In this document: positions 1 to 7,029 of the stretch, one piece after another | Position numbering within the stretch: position 1 is the stretch's first letter | Layout of the letters: each line of letters starts with the position of its first letter | Assembly: GCA_938009055.1 (NCBI GenBank) | Contig: CALLIO010000346.1 | Location: 1 to 22,674 of the forward strand | DNA from: an uncultured Altererythrobacter sp. | Lineage (GTDB): Bacteria; Pseudomonadota; Alphaproteobacteria; Sphingomonadales; Sphingomonadaceae | Reading direction: 5' to 3' | Length of the DNA: 22,674 nucleotides | The notes under the pieces: model-generated | Database searches by the model: none | The model's input: the letters and a program-made list of their open reading frames with translations, nothing else | What the model was told of the DNA's origin: nothing | Translations under genes and position numbers: made by a program

Positions 1-107
1 AGGAATATTTTGTGAGCGGGCTCGCACTTGGTTTGTTCGGCGGCGTGGTCAACCGTATCGTTGGCGAACCCCAGCAATTTGGGATTCGCGTGAAGACCGA
101 TTTTTAG
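1..107 (+). CDS. TonB-dependent receptor, C-terminal end (partial)
   Basis: An open frame enters from the left edge (first full codon at 3) and ends with TAG at 105-107. The last residues read ...GEPQQFGIRVKTDF, preceded by a Gly/Val-rich stretch. TonB-dependent outer-membrane receptors usually end this way: a final beta-strand of alternating residues with a terminal Phe that directs assembly by the BAM machinery. The phrase GEPxxFGIRV is common at the end of sphingomonad receptors. Only about 34 residues are present, so substrate and plug domain cannot be seen. Another outer-membrane barrel is the main alternative. Confidence 0.6.
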   Translation, partial: EYFVSGLALGLFGGVVNRIVGEPQQFGIRVKTDF

Positions 108-120
108 TCTAGTCTCTCCC

Positions 121-148
121 GCGAGCGGGGGCTGGGGCCTCCGCTCGC
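121..148 (+). terminator. Strong hairpin, probable transcription terminator
   Basis: The sequence forms a 12-bp stem (121-132 with 137-148, one G-T pair) around the four-base loop TGGG. It starts 13 bases after the receptor stop and ends 21 bases before the TetR start. The following bases (ACTCTATTTG) give only a weak T tract, so termination may be partial or Rho-assisted. Its placement between two same-strand genes fits the end of the receptor transcript. Confidence 0.6.
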
Positions 149-169
149 ACTCTATTTGCGGAAGAGATC

Positions 170-796
170 ATGAAAGTAGCACTTGAATTAGATACCCGGT
201 CGAAACTGCTCCAAGCAGCGGTCAAGGTCTTCGCCGTCGAAGGCTTTGCAGGAGCCTCCGTTCGTCAGATTGCTGATCTGGCCGGGGTCAATCACGGTTC
301 AATCAAATACCACTATTCGTCCAAGAACCAGCTTTGGCGGGCGACAACCGCGTTTCTCTTCGAAGCGCTCGAAGCGTTTATCTTCGAGGGTTCGGACAAG
401 TGGGACCAGCTTTCCGAACGTGAACAGCTGATCCAGCATATCGAGCGATATGCGCGCTTTAACGCTCAAAACCCTGAACTTATGCGGATCGTGATGTTTG
501 AATCGCTCACCCGCAGCGAGCGGTTCGAATGGCTATCCGAAAATTACCTGAGACCTTTCTCTGATCGCGCGATCAATCGCACTGCGCTCGCCCAGGAACA
601 GGGTCTTTTCCGACAGGATATTCCTGCGCTCAATCTCTACTACATGCAGATTTCCGCCTCGCGTTCGATGCTGTTTGCCGCAACCGAACTCAACGAGCGC
701 TTCGGTATAGACATGACAGCAGAAGAAGAAATTCGGCGGCACGTTGATGCAATGGTCAAAATGTTCGTTTTACCAGAGGATGGATTGGAGAGATAA
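170..796 (+). CDS. TetR/AcrR-family transcriptional regulator
   Basis: This 208-residue protein has the TetR layout. Residues 8-55 form the N-terminal three-helix DNA-binding domain, with the helix-turn-helix at about 30-49 (SVRQIADLAGV, then SIKYHY, the typical second-helix ending). The rest is the helical ligand and dimer domain, which includes RFEWLSENYLRPF at 118-130, a phrase seen in one TetR C-terminal subgroup. The ATG at 170 is preceded by GGAAGAG. The stop TAA shares its last A with the ATG of the following Tat-exported M24 protein (TAATG), so the two are co-transcribed and probably translationally coupled. It is probably a repressor sensing a compound linked to that protein's activity, which is inference. 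The ligand is unknown. Confidence 0.9.
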   Translation: MKVALELDTRSKLLQAAVKVFAVEGFAGASVRQIADLAGVNHGSIKYHYSSKNQLWRATTAFLFEALEAFIFEGSDKWDQLSEREQLIQHIERYARFNAQNPELMRIVMFESLTRSERFEWLSENYLRPFSDRAINRTALAQEQGLFRQDIPALNLYYMQISASRSMLFAATELNERFGIDMTAEEEIRRHVDAMVKMFVLPEDGLER

Positions 797-2223
797 TGGG
801 TGTTACGCGCAGAGACACGCTCACGGGCCTAGCCGCAGCAGGAGCGGCGCTGGGTACGGCTTCGGCAGCCAGTGCATCGGGAGCCCAATCGAGCGAGCGG
901 CTGGCGACAGCCGGGCAATTCAACCCCGTGATGGATCCGCCCAGGCCAACCGAATTGAAAGGCCTCTTACTCAATCAGGAACGCGCGCGCGCCAAGCTAG
1001 AAGAAGCCAAGGTCGATCTGCTGATCTGCGCCAAGAAAGAGAATTTCTACTATCTGACCGGCCACCAATCGGGGGCGTTCCTGCTGGGGTATGATTCCGG
1101 CATCGAACTGGCGACACTGTCGGCCCATGACGATGGCAAGCCGACGATGATCACATCCCAAATCGGCATTTATTTCCAAGGGACCGCGAAAGAGCAGCTT
1201 GATCGGATGAATGTGGTGATGGTCGGCTTCCCCGCCGACTTTGAAGGGTTCCCAAAGCTTACCGATCCCAAGGAAATCGCCAGTGCACCGGGTCTGCCGT
1301 TTATACCACGGCGCAATACCATCCATCCTGAAAGCGCATCAGAAGCTTATCGCCACGGCTTAGTGGCGCGCGAAAGCAAGGATTTGCGCGCGTCAATCGA
1401 AGCGGCCGCGCTCAAGCAATTGCTCGACAATCCGCTTCCCAACAAGACCGTTGCGGTCGATGATCACCGCGTACGCGCGCTGTTGGAACGATCGGGTCTT
1501 GATCTGAACTTCGTCGATGGCGAGGCGCTGATCCGCAAAATCCGCATCCAGAAATCGCCGATGGAGCTGGAGCTGATGCGCTATGCCGCTGCCGCCAACG
1601 CTGCCTCTGGCCGTGCTGCTGCCTTGCAAGTTAGAGACGGAGCAACCTTCGACGATTTGCGCGGGCTGTTCTGGCAGGAATGCGCCAAACGTCACAACAC
1701 TGGCCATTTCATGATGATTGACACGCTGATGTCACGCGTTTCGCAAGGCGAGCTCAAGGAAGGCCGCGCCTTTTTGATCGACTGTGTCAGCACCTATCTC
1801 GGCTATCATGGGGACTATGGCCGCACGGTCTGTGTCGGTGAGCCCAATCGCGAAATGGGCAAGATTATCAAAGGTCTCTCGACGACTTGGGATAGGTTGC
1901 GCGAAGAGTTGAAGCTCGGCATGAAATTCTCAGAGATTCTCGCACTGGGCAATAAGCTCTTCAAGGAAACCAACCTTGATGTCGGTTACGCGCTCAGCCC
2001 GCATACGATCGGGCTGCATCACTCCGATGATGAGAATATCGCTGGCTTTGGCAGCTATGCGAAGGCGGACATCGCCCTGGAAGAGAATATGGTGCTGAGT
2101 ATCGACATGCCGCTTTTGGATAGCGGGATGGGCGGCAGTTGCCATCTGGAAGATTTAGTCATCATGACCAAAGACGGGCCCGAGCTTATCAATGACAGCT
2201 CGGATCGCTTCATTATCGTCTAG
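796..2223 (+). CDS. Tat-exported M24-family (Xaa-Pro peptidase/creatinase fold) protein
   Basis: The 475-residue protein begins with a twin-arginine signal (TRRDTL at 4-9, then a hydrophobic run and ASAASA), so it is probably exported folded. Residues 55-240 match the creatinase/prolidase N-terminal domain. Residues 250-470 form the pita-bread M24 domain. Expected metal ligands can be placed: D329 and D340 (11 apart, as in methionine aminopeptidase), H403 in SPHTIGLHH, and E452 in HLEDLVIMT. The ligand normally Glu in an IEPG-type motif is here D437 (SIDMP). An Asp can still bind metal, but this could mark a changed centre or a non-peptidase role, since creatinase uses the same fold without metal. 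The start overlaps the TetR stop. The stop TAG overlaps the stop of the convergent DUF3299 gene. Confidence 0.85.
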   Translation: MGVTRRDTLTGLAAAGAALGTASAASASGAQSSERLATAGQFNPVMDPPRPTELKGLLLNQERARAKLEEAKVDLLICAKKENFYYLTGHQSGAFLLGYDSGIELATLSAHDDGKPTMITSQIGIYFQGTAKEQLDRMNVVMVGFPADFEGFPKLTDPKEIASAPGLPFIPRRNTIHPESASEAYRHGLVARESKDLRASIEAAALKQLLDNPLPNKTVAVDDHRVRALLERSGLDLNFVDGEALIRKIRIQKSPMELELMRYAAAANAASGRAAALQVRDGATFDDLRGLFWQECAKRHNTGHFMMIDTLMSRVSQGELKEGRAFLIDCVSTYLGYHGDYGRTVCVGEPNREMGKIIKGLSTTWDRLREELKLGMKFSEILALGNKLFKETNLDVGYALSPHTIGLHHSDDENIAGFGSYAKADIALEENMVLSIDMPLLDSGMGGSCHLEDLVIMTKDGPELINDSSDRFIIV

Positions 2224-2732
2224 CTGCTCTCGCGTGATTGCTTGAGCCGATAGAAGATTCCGCTTTCATCATAGCCGGTTAGCTCCAGCACACCGCTGAC
2301 GACAAACATCTTTGTCTCATTGGTTGGGAAGGGGTTGTCGGCATAAATCTCGATGAATTGGTTGGGGGCTGCGTGAAAGTGAAACGGGCAGCCTGGGGGA
2401 TAGGCGAGCAGCACAAAACGCTTTTGAGTCTTGCCGTTTTCCAGCGGCATCATCCATCCGGCAACTTTGATGCGTTTTCCGGCAAGCTTTTTGACCTGAC
2501 TGGTGAAGTTGGGTTTGGAAACGATATAGCCCTGCTTGTCTTTGCGCGTGGTTTCCCCTGTCGCTTCAAGCACTTTCCACGATACGCCACCTTTGGGCGT
2601 TGCGGCGGGTTTCCAAATGTCTTCAACCGGAGCAGGGCCGCCGTCTTTTTGCGCCATTGCAGCCGGCATGCTGGTAACGGACAAAGCGCCCATAGCGAGC
2701 ACGGCGGCGCATTTGGTTAGGATTGACTGCAT
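2220..2732 (-). CDS. DUF3299-like secreted protein, last gene of the ABC operon
   Basis: From the ATG at 2732 this is 170 residues with a Sec signal (MQSILTK, a hydrophobic core, then AMA before Q28). I prefer this start to an in-frame TTG 21 bases upstream because it places the signal peptide at the N-terminus. The core resembles DUF3299: VAGWMMPLE at 90-98, then a segment with C115, H118 and H120 and an APNQF motif at 122-126. The Cys/His cluster could bind metal. The gene follows the permease stop by 25 bases. DUF3299 proteins are often found beside FtsX/MacB-like ABC genes, and from memory one such set is the zinc-regulated zrg operon of Vibrio cholerae. The biochemical role is unknown. 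Confidence 0.75.
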   Translation of the reverse strand: MQSILTKCAAVLAMGALSVTSMPAAMAQKDGGPAPVEDIWKPAATPKGGVSWKVLEATGETTRKDKQGYIVSKPNFTSQVKKLAGKRIKVAGWMMPLENGKTQKRFVLLAYPPGCPFHFHAAPNQFIEIYADNPFPTNETKMFVVSGVLELTGYDESGIFYRLKQSRESS

Positions 2733-2757
2733 CACTTCGTAAAACCTTCTCAATGTC

Positions 2758-4104
2758 TCACATTCTGGCCATCACTTGCGCGGGATCAAGCCGGTATACA
2801 CGCAAGGCTGGGACCAAAGCTGCAAGCGCGCCGATGGCGATCACTGCTAGCAATAAGCCCCATTCTGCAGCGACCGGGCTCCACGGTGTAAGGCCCAGAT
2901 CGCTCAATGTCGGGAAGTTTGACCGCGCAATGCCGATAAGTGCATGCGCTGACAACCAGCCCAAAACAGCGCCAATCGCTGCGGTAATGACCCCTTCCAT
3001 AATCACCGTTGCGAAAACCTGAACGCGGCTCGCACCCATAACGCGCAGCAGTGCTAGATCAGCCTCGCGGCTGCGGGCCATATTGAGCAGGGCTACGAAG
3101 ATCGCCAGCCCTCCGGTAAGGGCAAGAAGCCAAGCGAAGATGCGGATGCCGTCAAGACTTGCGCCCAACAGATCGAGCAGGCGCGCAGTTTCTGTGGCGG
3201 GGACAGCGGATTGCATTTCAGTCTGGCGGTTGATCATGGCGGGAATGCGGATCGCGCCAGAAGCATTGGCATAGCTGACGAGCAGGGCGGTTAGTTCGGG
3301 CTGAAGCCCATCGCCGCTTGCTTGGAGTACGTTCTCCGCCGCGCTGATATCATCAGCATGATCGGCATGATTGTCGTGGCCCGAATGGTCGGCATGCGCA
3401 TCGTGATCGGAGTGGTCTTCGTGGCCTGTATGTTCCTCGTGATCGGCGTGATCGTCATGGCCTTCATGCTCATCGTGGTCATGCGCAATACCGTGGACAT
3501 CCCAAACGCTTTCAAACGAGGTCAGGATCAGGCGATCAGCCACCGTGCCGCTCTCAGCCAAAATGCCAACCGTTTCAAAAGCGGCGTGGTCATGGGCTTG
3601 TGCGCCCTCTTCCTCATCACCGAAACCGTGATTGCCAACGAATTTCTGGCCTAGCTTAGCGCCCGTTTCCTCTGCCACTTTCGCGCCCATTATCGCTTGC
3701 ATCGGCTTTTCGAATGCGGCGCCTTGAGCCAGTTCAAGCCCATAAAGCTCGGCAAAACTCTCGTCTGTCCCAACAATGCGGTAGCCATTGAAATTGTCGC
3801 CTAGCGCCAGTGGGACAGCGCGCGCCACGGCAGGATCGCTGCGGAGTAATTCGAGGCTGCTCAAGGGCACATTGCCGGTTGGCTGGTCGACATGGAAGAC
3901 TGAAGACAAGATCAGCTGCAGCGGTGATCCCTTTGCGCCGACCACCAAATCAACGCCTTTTGCGTCGCGCTCGAAACGCTCATTCGCCTGATTGCCGAAT
4001 TGCAGCAGCAACACCAGCATCGCGACTGAAATCGTGAGCAACAGCACATTGAGCGCCGTGGTAAGCGGACGATCGCGAAGATAGGCAAGGGCAAGATTGA
4101 TCAT
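2758..4104 (-). CDS. FtsX/MacB-type ABC permease with His-rich periplasmic loop
   Basis: The 448-residue protein has the four-helix MacB/LolE plan: one N-terminal membrane helix (about 16-36), a large periplasmic domain (about 37-318), and three C-terminal helices (about 320-342, 364-392, 412-434). The conserved LLRVMGASR motif at 352-360 is the cytoplasmic coupling region seen in FtsX-family proteins. Such permeases do not usually move solutes across the inner membrane. They transmit ATPase motion to the periplasm. Residues 204-249 hold 16 histidines, with His at every third position from 210 to 249 and Asp/Glu/Gly/Ala between, a likely Zn or other divalent-metal binding segment. The start ATG overlaps the ATPase stop by four bases (ATGA), so the two are coupled. 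The substrate is unproven. Confidence 0.88.
   Translation of the reverse strand: MINLALAYLRDRPLTTALNVLLLTISVAMLVLLLQFGNQANERFERDAKGVDLVVGAKGSPLQLILSSVFHVDQPTGNVPLSSLELLRSDPAVARAVPLALGDNFNGYRIVGTDESFAELYGLELAQGAAFEKPMQAIMGAKVAEETGAKLGQKFVGNHGFGDEEEGAQAHDHAAFETVGILAESGTVADRLILTSFESVWDVHGIAHDHDEHEGHDDHADHEEHTGHEDHSDHDAHADHSGHDNHADHADDISAAENVLQASGDGLQPELTALLVSYANASGAIRIPAMINRQTEMQSAVPATETARLLDLLGASLDGIRIFAWLLALTGGLAIFVALLNMARSREADLALLRVMGASRVQVFATVIMEGVITAAIGAVLGWLSAHALIGIARSNFPTLSDLGLTPWSPVAAEWGLLLAVIAIGALAALVPALRVYRLDPAQVMARM
3358..3495 (-). repeat. Coding repeat: His every third residue (HxxHxx) in the permease
   Basis: This stretch encodes permease residues 204-249. From residue 210 to 249 every third codon is CAT or CAC, fourteen in a row, and the two codons between are mostly Asp, Glu, Ala, Gly or Ser. 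Synonymous alternation of CAT/CAC and GAT/GAC keeps the nine-base period imperfect at DNA level, which suggests selection on the protein rather than recent slippage. It sits inside the periplasmic domain between membrane helices 1 and 2. Confidence 0.9.
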
Positions 4105-4751
4105 ACTGCCAAGTTCCCCGCCTTCAGCGTCAAAGTCTGCTCGAAATAGGGCTTCAGCCGGTCATCATGGGTCGCGACCAGCAAGGTTGCGCCCGCTTTG
4201 TCCGCGACTTCGATCAGCAATTGCGCCACGGTTTCGGTGTTTGCGTGATCGAGCGCAGACGTGGGTTCATCAGCGATCAGAATATCGGGTTCCACCACCA
4301 GCGCGCGGGCAATCGCTGCGCGCTGCGCCTCGCCCTGGCTGAGCTCAAAGGGACGGGCCGAGGCCCGATGCGCAATCCCCAGCCGTTCCAGAGTTTCGTC
4401 GATCAAAGCCGGGTTCCTGGCCTTTGTCTGCAGCTTTTGTGCCAGCGCCAGATTGGCTCTGACATTGAGCGCAGAGACAAGTTTAAGGGTTTGGAATATG
4501 ATGCCCATATGGCTCTTACGCAGCGTGTCCGCAGAGCCCCCGCCATGACCGCTCATCGCTTGACCGCCCAAGGATACGCTGCCCTTGTCGGGCGTTTGCA
4601 GGCCGCAAATTATGTTGAGAAGAGTGGATTTTCCCGAACCGGAGGGGCCAAGCAGAAGTGCGCGGCTTTTCGGTGCAAGCTCGAAAGTTACACCACCTAA
4701 AACCGGCCGCCCTGCAAAGGATTTGCCGACTTCATCAATTGTCAGTTTCAT
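4101..4751 (-). CDS. ABC transporter ATPase, LolD/MacB type
   Basis: The 216-residue ATPase has all the motifs of an active ABC domain: Walker A GPSGSGKST at 35-43, Q-loop Q87, signature LSQGE at 137-141, Walker B ILIADEP at 157-163, D-loop SALD, and switch H195. Length and sequence fit the LolD/FtsE/MacB class that partners FtsX-like permeases, and the following gene encodes one, overlapping by four bases. It acts on the cytoplasmic face of the inner membrane. It lies 15 bases after a small secreted protein gene. Sequence alone does not separate lipoprotein release from metal-related work. The neighbouring His-rich permease and DUF3299 gene argue for the latter. Confidence 0.92.
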   Translation of the reverse strand: MKLTIDEVGKSFAGRPVLGGVTFELAPKSRALLLGPSGSGKSTLLNIICGLQTPDKGSVSLGGQAMSGHGGGSADTLRKSHMGIIFQTLKLVSALNVRANLALAQKLQTKARNPALIDETLERLGIAHRASARPFELSQGEAQRAAIARALVVEPDILIADEPTSALDHANTETVAQLLIEVADKAGATLLVATHDDRLKPYFEQTLTLKAGNLAV

Positions 4752-4766
4752 GCTTGGCTAGGCCCG

Positions 4767-5120
4767 TTAGGTGAACGTCGCCATATCTTGCGCCATGGCC
4801 TCAGTCGACACGGGGCCATTGCCTTCATCGGTTTCCCACGAACGCTTGGGCGTCGCTTGTTCCTGGACGGTTTTAGCGTTGGCTTTTTTGGCCGTATCCG
4901 CTTTTGAACCGTCAGCAGCCTTGTCAGTCTTCTTTTCTGTTTCCGCCTTTTCAGCCGGCGGTGCAGCGGGCGGCGCGAGGCCGTTAAAGCCGCGTCCTGC
5001 GCCAAATGGGTTGAAGCGGTGGAAGCCCGCCAATCCGTCAAGGTCGCAAGCAGAGGCTGCTGTCGGCATTGCCACAAGCGCGGTGCTGAGCGCGGCGAGC
5101 GAGAGGGTGATCTTTTTCAT
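4767..5120 (-). CDS. Small secreted protein of unknown function, first gene of the ABC operon
   Basis: This 117-residue protein starts with a clear Sec signal (MKKITLSLAALSTALVA, cleavage likely after ASA at 22-24). The mature protein begins with C25 and a short motif CDLDGLAGFHRFNPF (25-39). A Pro/Ala segment follows, then a Lys/Ala/Glu/Thr-rich low-complexity tail (about 57-90) that looks disordered. The lipobox is poor (A at -3), so it is probably soluble rather than a lipoprotein. I do not recognise the family. The Cys and His near the N-terminus could bind metal, which would suit the His-rich permease two genes on. No good ribosome-binding site precedes the ATG. Confidence 0.7.
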   Translation of the reverse strand: MKKITLSLAALSTALVAMPTAASACDLDGLAGFHRFNPFGAGRGFNGLAPPAAPPAEKAETEKKTDKAADGSKADTAKKANAKTVQEQATPKRSWETDEGNGPVSTEAMAQDMATFT

Positions 5121-5126
5121 GAGCGC

Positions 5127-5156
5127 AGCATACCATTTTTGGCTGCCATGAGTCTA
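5127..5156 (-). promoter_or_regulatory. Candidate promoter of the ABC operon, possibly giving a leaderless mRNA
   Basis: Read on the minus strand, TAGACT (5151-5156) lies 18 bases from an extended -10, TGGTATGCT (-10 hexamer 5127-5132). Only six bases separate the -10 from the ATG at 5120, so transcription would begin at or next to the start codon. The lack of a clear ribosome-binding site fits that. Each hexamer matches consensus at four of six positions, so this is a weak prediction. Confidence 0.3.
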
Positions 5157-5158
5157 GA

Positions 5159-5173
5159 TTGCAGCATCTGCAA
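5159..5173. promoter_or_regulatory. Inverted repeat TTGCAG-CAT-CTGCAA, candidate operator
   Basis: This is a perfect 6-bp inverted repeat with a three-base spacer. It lies two bases upstream of the candidate -35 and 39 bases upstream of the first ABC-operon gene, in the 85-base gap after the chemoreceptor gene. No T run follows on either strand, so it is not a good terminator. The position fits a dimeric regulator. It does not match the AT-rich Zur or Fur boxes I know. Confidence 0.35.
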
Positions 5174-5205
5174 CCGATTGCCGCCCCACAAGGGATGCGT
5201 GCGGC

Positions 5206-7029
5206 TTATTTCCCTCTGATTTTCTTGAGGAAATCGTCGGCTTGCTGGCGCAATGTCGAAGCTTGAGCTTCCAGATCGGTCGATGAGGACAGCACTTGCG
5301 ATGCTGCTGCGCCGGTCGACAGCGAGAGGGCGCGAACATCGGAGATATTGCTCGAAACACGCTCGGAACTGCGCGCCGCCAAATCAATGCTGCGCGCCAG
5401 ATCTTGGCCCGCGACTGATTGTTGATCAACCGCAGACGCAATCGATACCGAAGTTGTCTCCAATTGCTCGACCTGATTGGCAATCGAGCGCAGCGCTGAA
5501 ACGCTGGCAACGGTTGTCTCTTGCATCGAGCGGATTTGTTCAGAAACCTGATCCGTTGCCTTGCTGGTCTGCATCGCCAGCTCTTTCACTTCAGAAGCCA
5601 CCACGGCAAAGCCGCGTCCCGCCTCACCGCCCCGTGCGGCCTCGATCGAGGCATTGAGAGCGAGGAGATTGGTGCGCTGGGCAATGGTGTGGATCAGCTC
5701 GACGATTTCGCCGACCTGATCGGCTGAGTCAGACAAGGCTGAGATGGTCTGATCCGCCTTGGTCGCTGATCCCGTGGCCTTGCGAGCAAGCTCGGCTGAG
5801 GAAGCTGCCTGACGGCTGATCTCGCCAATCGACATTGCAAACTCGTCGCTTGCTGCCGCTGCTGATGTTGCGCCTGCATTGGCTTCTTCCATGGAGGTCG
5901 CGACATCGTTGGTTTGACGGGTCGATTCATCGGCAGATTCGGCCATCGCGATCGCCGTGCTTTGCAGCTGGCTGGATGCTGCTGCAACGCCGCTAACGAC
6001 TTCGCCAACGGTGCGTTCAAACTGAGCGGCCAAATCGGCCAATTCAGCATCCTTCTTAGCTTCTAGCTCTTCGCGCTCGCGCTGAGCTTTCTCTTGCAAT
6101 TCCAGCTCTTTTTCGGCCTTTTCCGCGCGTTCCTTGGACCACTTTTTGAGCGTCATATTGCCATATTGAAACTGAACCATCGCGCGCAGCATTTCGCCAA
6201 GCTCGTCCTTGCGCTCGGTCCCTGTAATCTCGAAATCAAACGCTCCATTTGTGAGCTTTTGCATTCCATCGGTGATTTCCTGGATCTTGGCCGTGAAGTC
6301 ACGCAACAAAAAGCGAAATCCGATGACAAGGATGGTAAGGGAAAGAAACAGAAGCACTGCAACCCACGTCATCAGCGTGTAGAAAAAGCTGAGACCTTCG
6401 CTTTCGAAATTGCCTGCCGAGGAAATCAGCGCGCTTTCGAGCGATTCAGTTTGAGCGAACAATGCGTCGCCTTCGCGCGACAATTCGTAAGCCAGGCTGA
6501 CACTGCCTTCGTCGGCGCCATTGCGGGCAAGGCTAGCGCGCAGTTCTTCAAACTTTGAACGATATGTGTTCAACTGGTTCGTCGTCTTGTCGACCTCGAC
6601 TGATTGCATAGGCAAATGCGCATCGACTGTGCGTTCGATCGTCTTAGCCTTTGCTTCGGCTTCTCCGAGCTCCTTATTGACGCGGTCGAGAGCGGCTTCT
6701 TCTTCGCCAAAAATAAAGCGCACTGAACTGTAGCGCGCTTCGCCAATTGTCGCCCGAAGATCAGCCGATTGCAGGACTGCGTCTTGGATCTCAGTCGAGA
6801 CCATGAAGCGATTGTAGATTTGCGTGAGCCCAACGCCCAGAACCAGCGAGACAGCGATTAGCGAAATCGCAAAAGTGCCAAAGATCGTGCTGAACTTCTT
6901 AGACAGTTTCAGATCGTTGAACCAGCGGATTGGTGCCCATTTCGAGCGCGCGTCCTCTTCGGAATGCGCCGCCAAGTTCGTCTTGGCTTCTTCCTGCAGT
7001 TTCGCAGTGACTTCTTCAAATGTCAGCAT
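5206..7029 (-). CDS. Methyl-accepting chemotaxis protein (membrane chemoreceptor)
   Basis: The 607-residue receptor has a cytoplasmic N-terminal stretch of about 46 residues, membrane helix 1 at about 47-69, a helical periplasmic sensor domain (about 76-213) and membrane helix 2 at about 216-240. A HAMP domain follows, then a Lys/Glu-rich coiled linker (about 295-335) and the cytoplasmic signalling domain. The kinase-contact hairpin tip is clear at about 448-480 (IAQRTNLLALNASIEAARGG, then AGRGFAVVASEVKELA). No NWETF-type CheR/CheB tether is at the C-terminus. The periplasmic domain looks like a four-helix-bundle sensor with no identifiable ligand. The gene starts inside the end of the GGDEF-EAL gene (7-base overlap) and is the last gene of the che cluster, so it should signal through the CheA encoded there. 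Confidence 0.95.
   Translation of the reverse strand: MLTFEEVTAKLQEEAKTNLAAHSEEDARSKWAPIRWFNDLKLSKKFSTIFGTFAISLIAVSLVLGVGLTQIYNRFMVSTEIQDAVLQSADLRATIGEARYSSVRFIFGEEEAALDRVNKELGEAEAKAKTIERTVDAHLPMQSVEVDKTTNQLNTYRSKFEELRASLARNGADEGSVSLAYELSREGDALFAQTESLESALISSAGNFESEGLSFFYTLMTWVAVLLFLSLTILVIGFRFLLRDFTAKIQEITDGMQKLTNGAFDFEITGTERKDELGEMLRAMVQFQYGNMTLKKWSKERAEKAEKELELQEKAQREREELEAKKDAELADLAAQFERTVGEVVSGVAAASSQLQSTAIAMAESADESTRQTNDVATSMEEANAGATSAAAASDEFAMSIGEISRQAASSAELARKATGSATKADQTISALSDSADQVGEIVELIHTIAQRTNLLALNASIEAARGGEAGRGFAVVASEVKELAMQTSKATDQVSEQIRSMQETTVASVSALRSIANQVEQLETTSVSIASAVDQQSVAGQDLARSIDLAARSSERVSSNISDVRALSLSTGAAASQVLSSSTDLEAQASTLRQQADDFLKKIRGK

Noticed and set aside
3322..3654. A 110-codon plus-strand frame with a hydrophobic, membrane-like sequence.
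   Set aside because: It is the antisense shadow of the His-repeat: CAT/CAC codons read backwards give Met/Val, creating false hydrophobicity.
5180..5205. A GC-rich hairpin just after the chemoreceptor stop.
   Set aside because: The 5-bp stem needs a six-base bulge to extend and no T run follows, so it is not convincing as a terminator.
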